A DNA stretch of 5,010 nucleotides from Candidatus Faecousia faecipullorum (GTDB taxonomy: Bacteria; Bacillota; Clostridia; Oscillospirales; Oscillospiraceae), in NCBI GenBank assembly GCA_018710805.1, contig DVJG01000197.1:1-5010 (forward strand), written 5' to 3'. The translations under genes were made by a program, and so were the position numbers. Positions 4,883 to 5,010 of the stretch are shown one piece after another. How positions within the stretch are numbered: the first letter of the stretch is position 1; each line of letters starts with the position of its first letter. The notes below the pieces were generated by a model. The model saw only the letters and a list, made by a program, of their open reading frames with translations, searched no databases and was not told the origin of the DNA.

Positions 4883-5010
4883 GAGACTGTCGAAAAACCC
4901 CTTTGGGCTTTTCCGACAAACTCTGGCAGCCTGCTGCGCGCATAATTTGTCCCCCGATGGGGGACAAATTCCACACTTGCAGTCTGAGAAGTGTTTTCTG
5001 CCAGGTACAC
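4883..5010. repeat. Structured intergenic repeat, copy B (cut by window end)
   Basis: This is homologous to 2131-2256 in the same orientation. The first hairpin has TGTCG (4888-4892)/CGACA (4914-4918) with A4/T4 and CCC/GGG inner pairs. The outer stem CAGCCTGC (4927-4934)/GCAGTCTG (4979-4986) encloses the palindrome AATTTGTCCCCC/GGGGGACAAATT (4944-4955/4959-4970). Then comes GTTTTCTGCC (4993-5002), whose expected partner arm lies beyond the window. No gene is visible here. The copy follows an operon-ending hairpin, as copy A does. Confidence 0.75.
4944..4970. repeat. 12-bp inverted repeat inside repeat copy B
   Basis: AATTTGTCCCCC (4944-4955) and GGGGGACAAATT (4959-4970) are exact reverse complements around a GAT spacer. 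The arms equal those of the palindrome at 2190-2217, with one inserted base at the centre. Confidence 0.85.

Overview
This is a contiguous stretch of a bacterial chromosome with every recognisable gene on the + strand. Strong AGGAGG-type ribosome binding sites, ATGA gene overlaps, GC-rich codon use, and VanZ-like, DHHW-like and Cys-lipobox proteins suggest a gut-type Clostridia member (Oscillospiraceae/Ruminococcaceae-like Firmicutes). That assignment is an inference from protein flavour; no marker gene is present.

Layout. (1) 4-312: azlD-like small subunit of a branched-chain amino acid exporter, the tail of an azlCD-type operon entering from the left. (2) 313-533: intergenic region with a 9-bp hairpin, further interleaved inverted repeats, and a near-consensus sigma-A promoter (450-478). 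(3) 534-2094: a three-gene operon joined by two ATGA overlaps: mntP (Mn2+ exporter), a VanZ-family membrane protein and a small lipoprotein of unknown function. (4) 2095-2371: a gene-free block filled by a structured repeat lying between two near-identical palindromic hairpins; the second has a T-tract and ends 2 bases before the ribosome binding site of the next gene. (5) 2372-4852: an MBOAT O-acyltransferase (AlgI/DltB/PatA type) followed after 9 bases by a DHHW/AlgJ-AlgX-like extracytoplasmic protein. This pair fits acylation of an exported polysaccharide. (6) 4853-5010: a hairpin and a second copy of the structured repeat, cut by the window edge.

The genes are of familiar families. The least explained part is the non-coding DNA. 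Two copies of a multi-hairpin repeat (2131-2332 and 4883-5010) match at 70 of 75 positions over their best-conserved block, with one single-base insertion. They differ at one stem pair by a compensatory double change, C-G to G-C. A weaker, possibly related module with a shared 17-mer follows azlD. Each of the three gene blocks therefore ends in a hairpin followed by related structured DNA, which suggests a family of terminator-associated repeats or a small-RNA/REP-like element.
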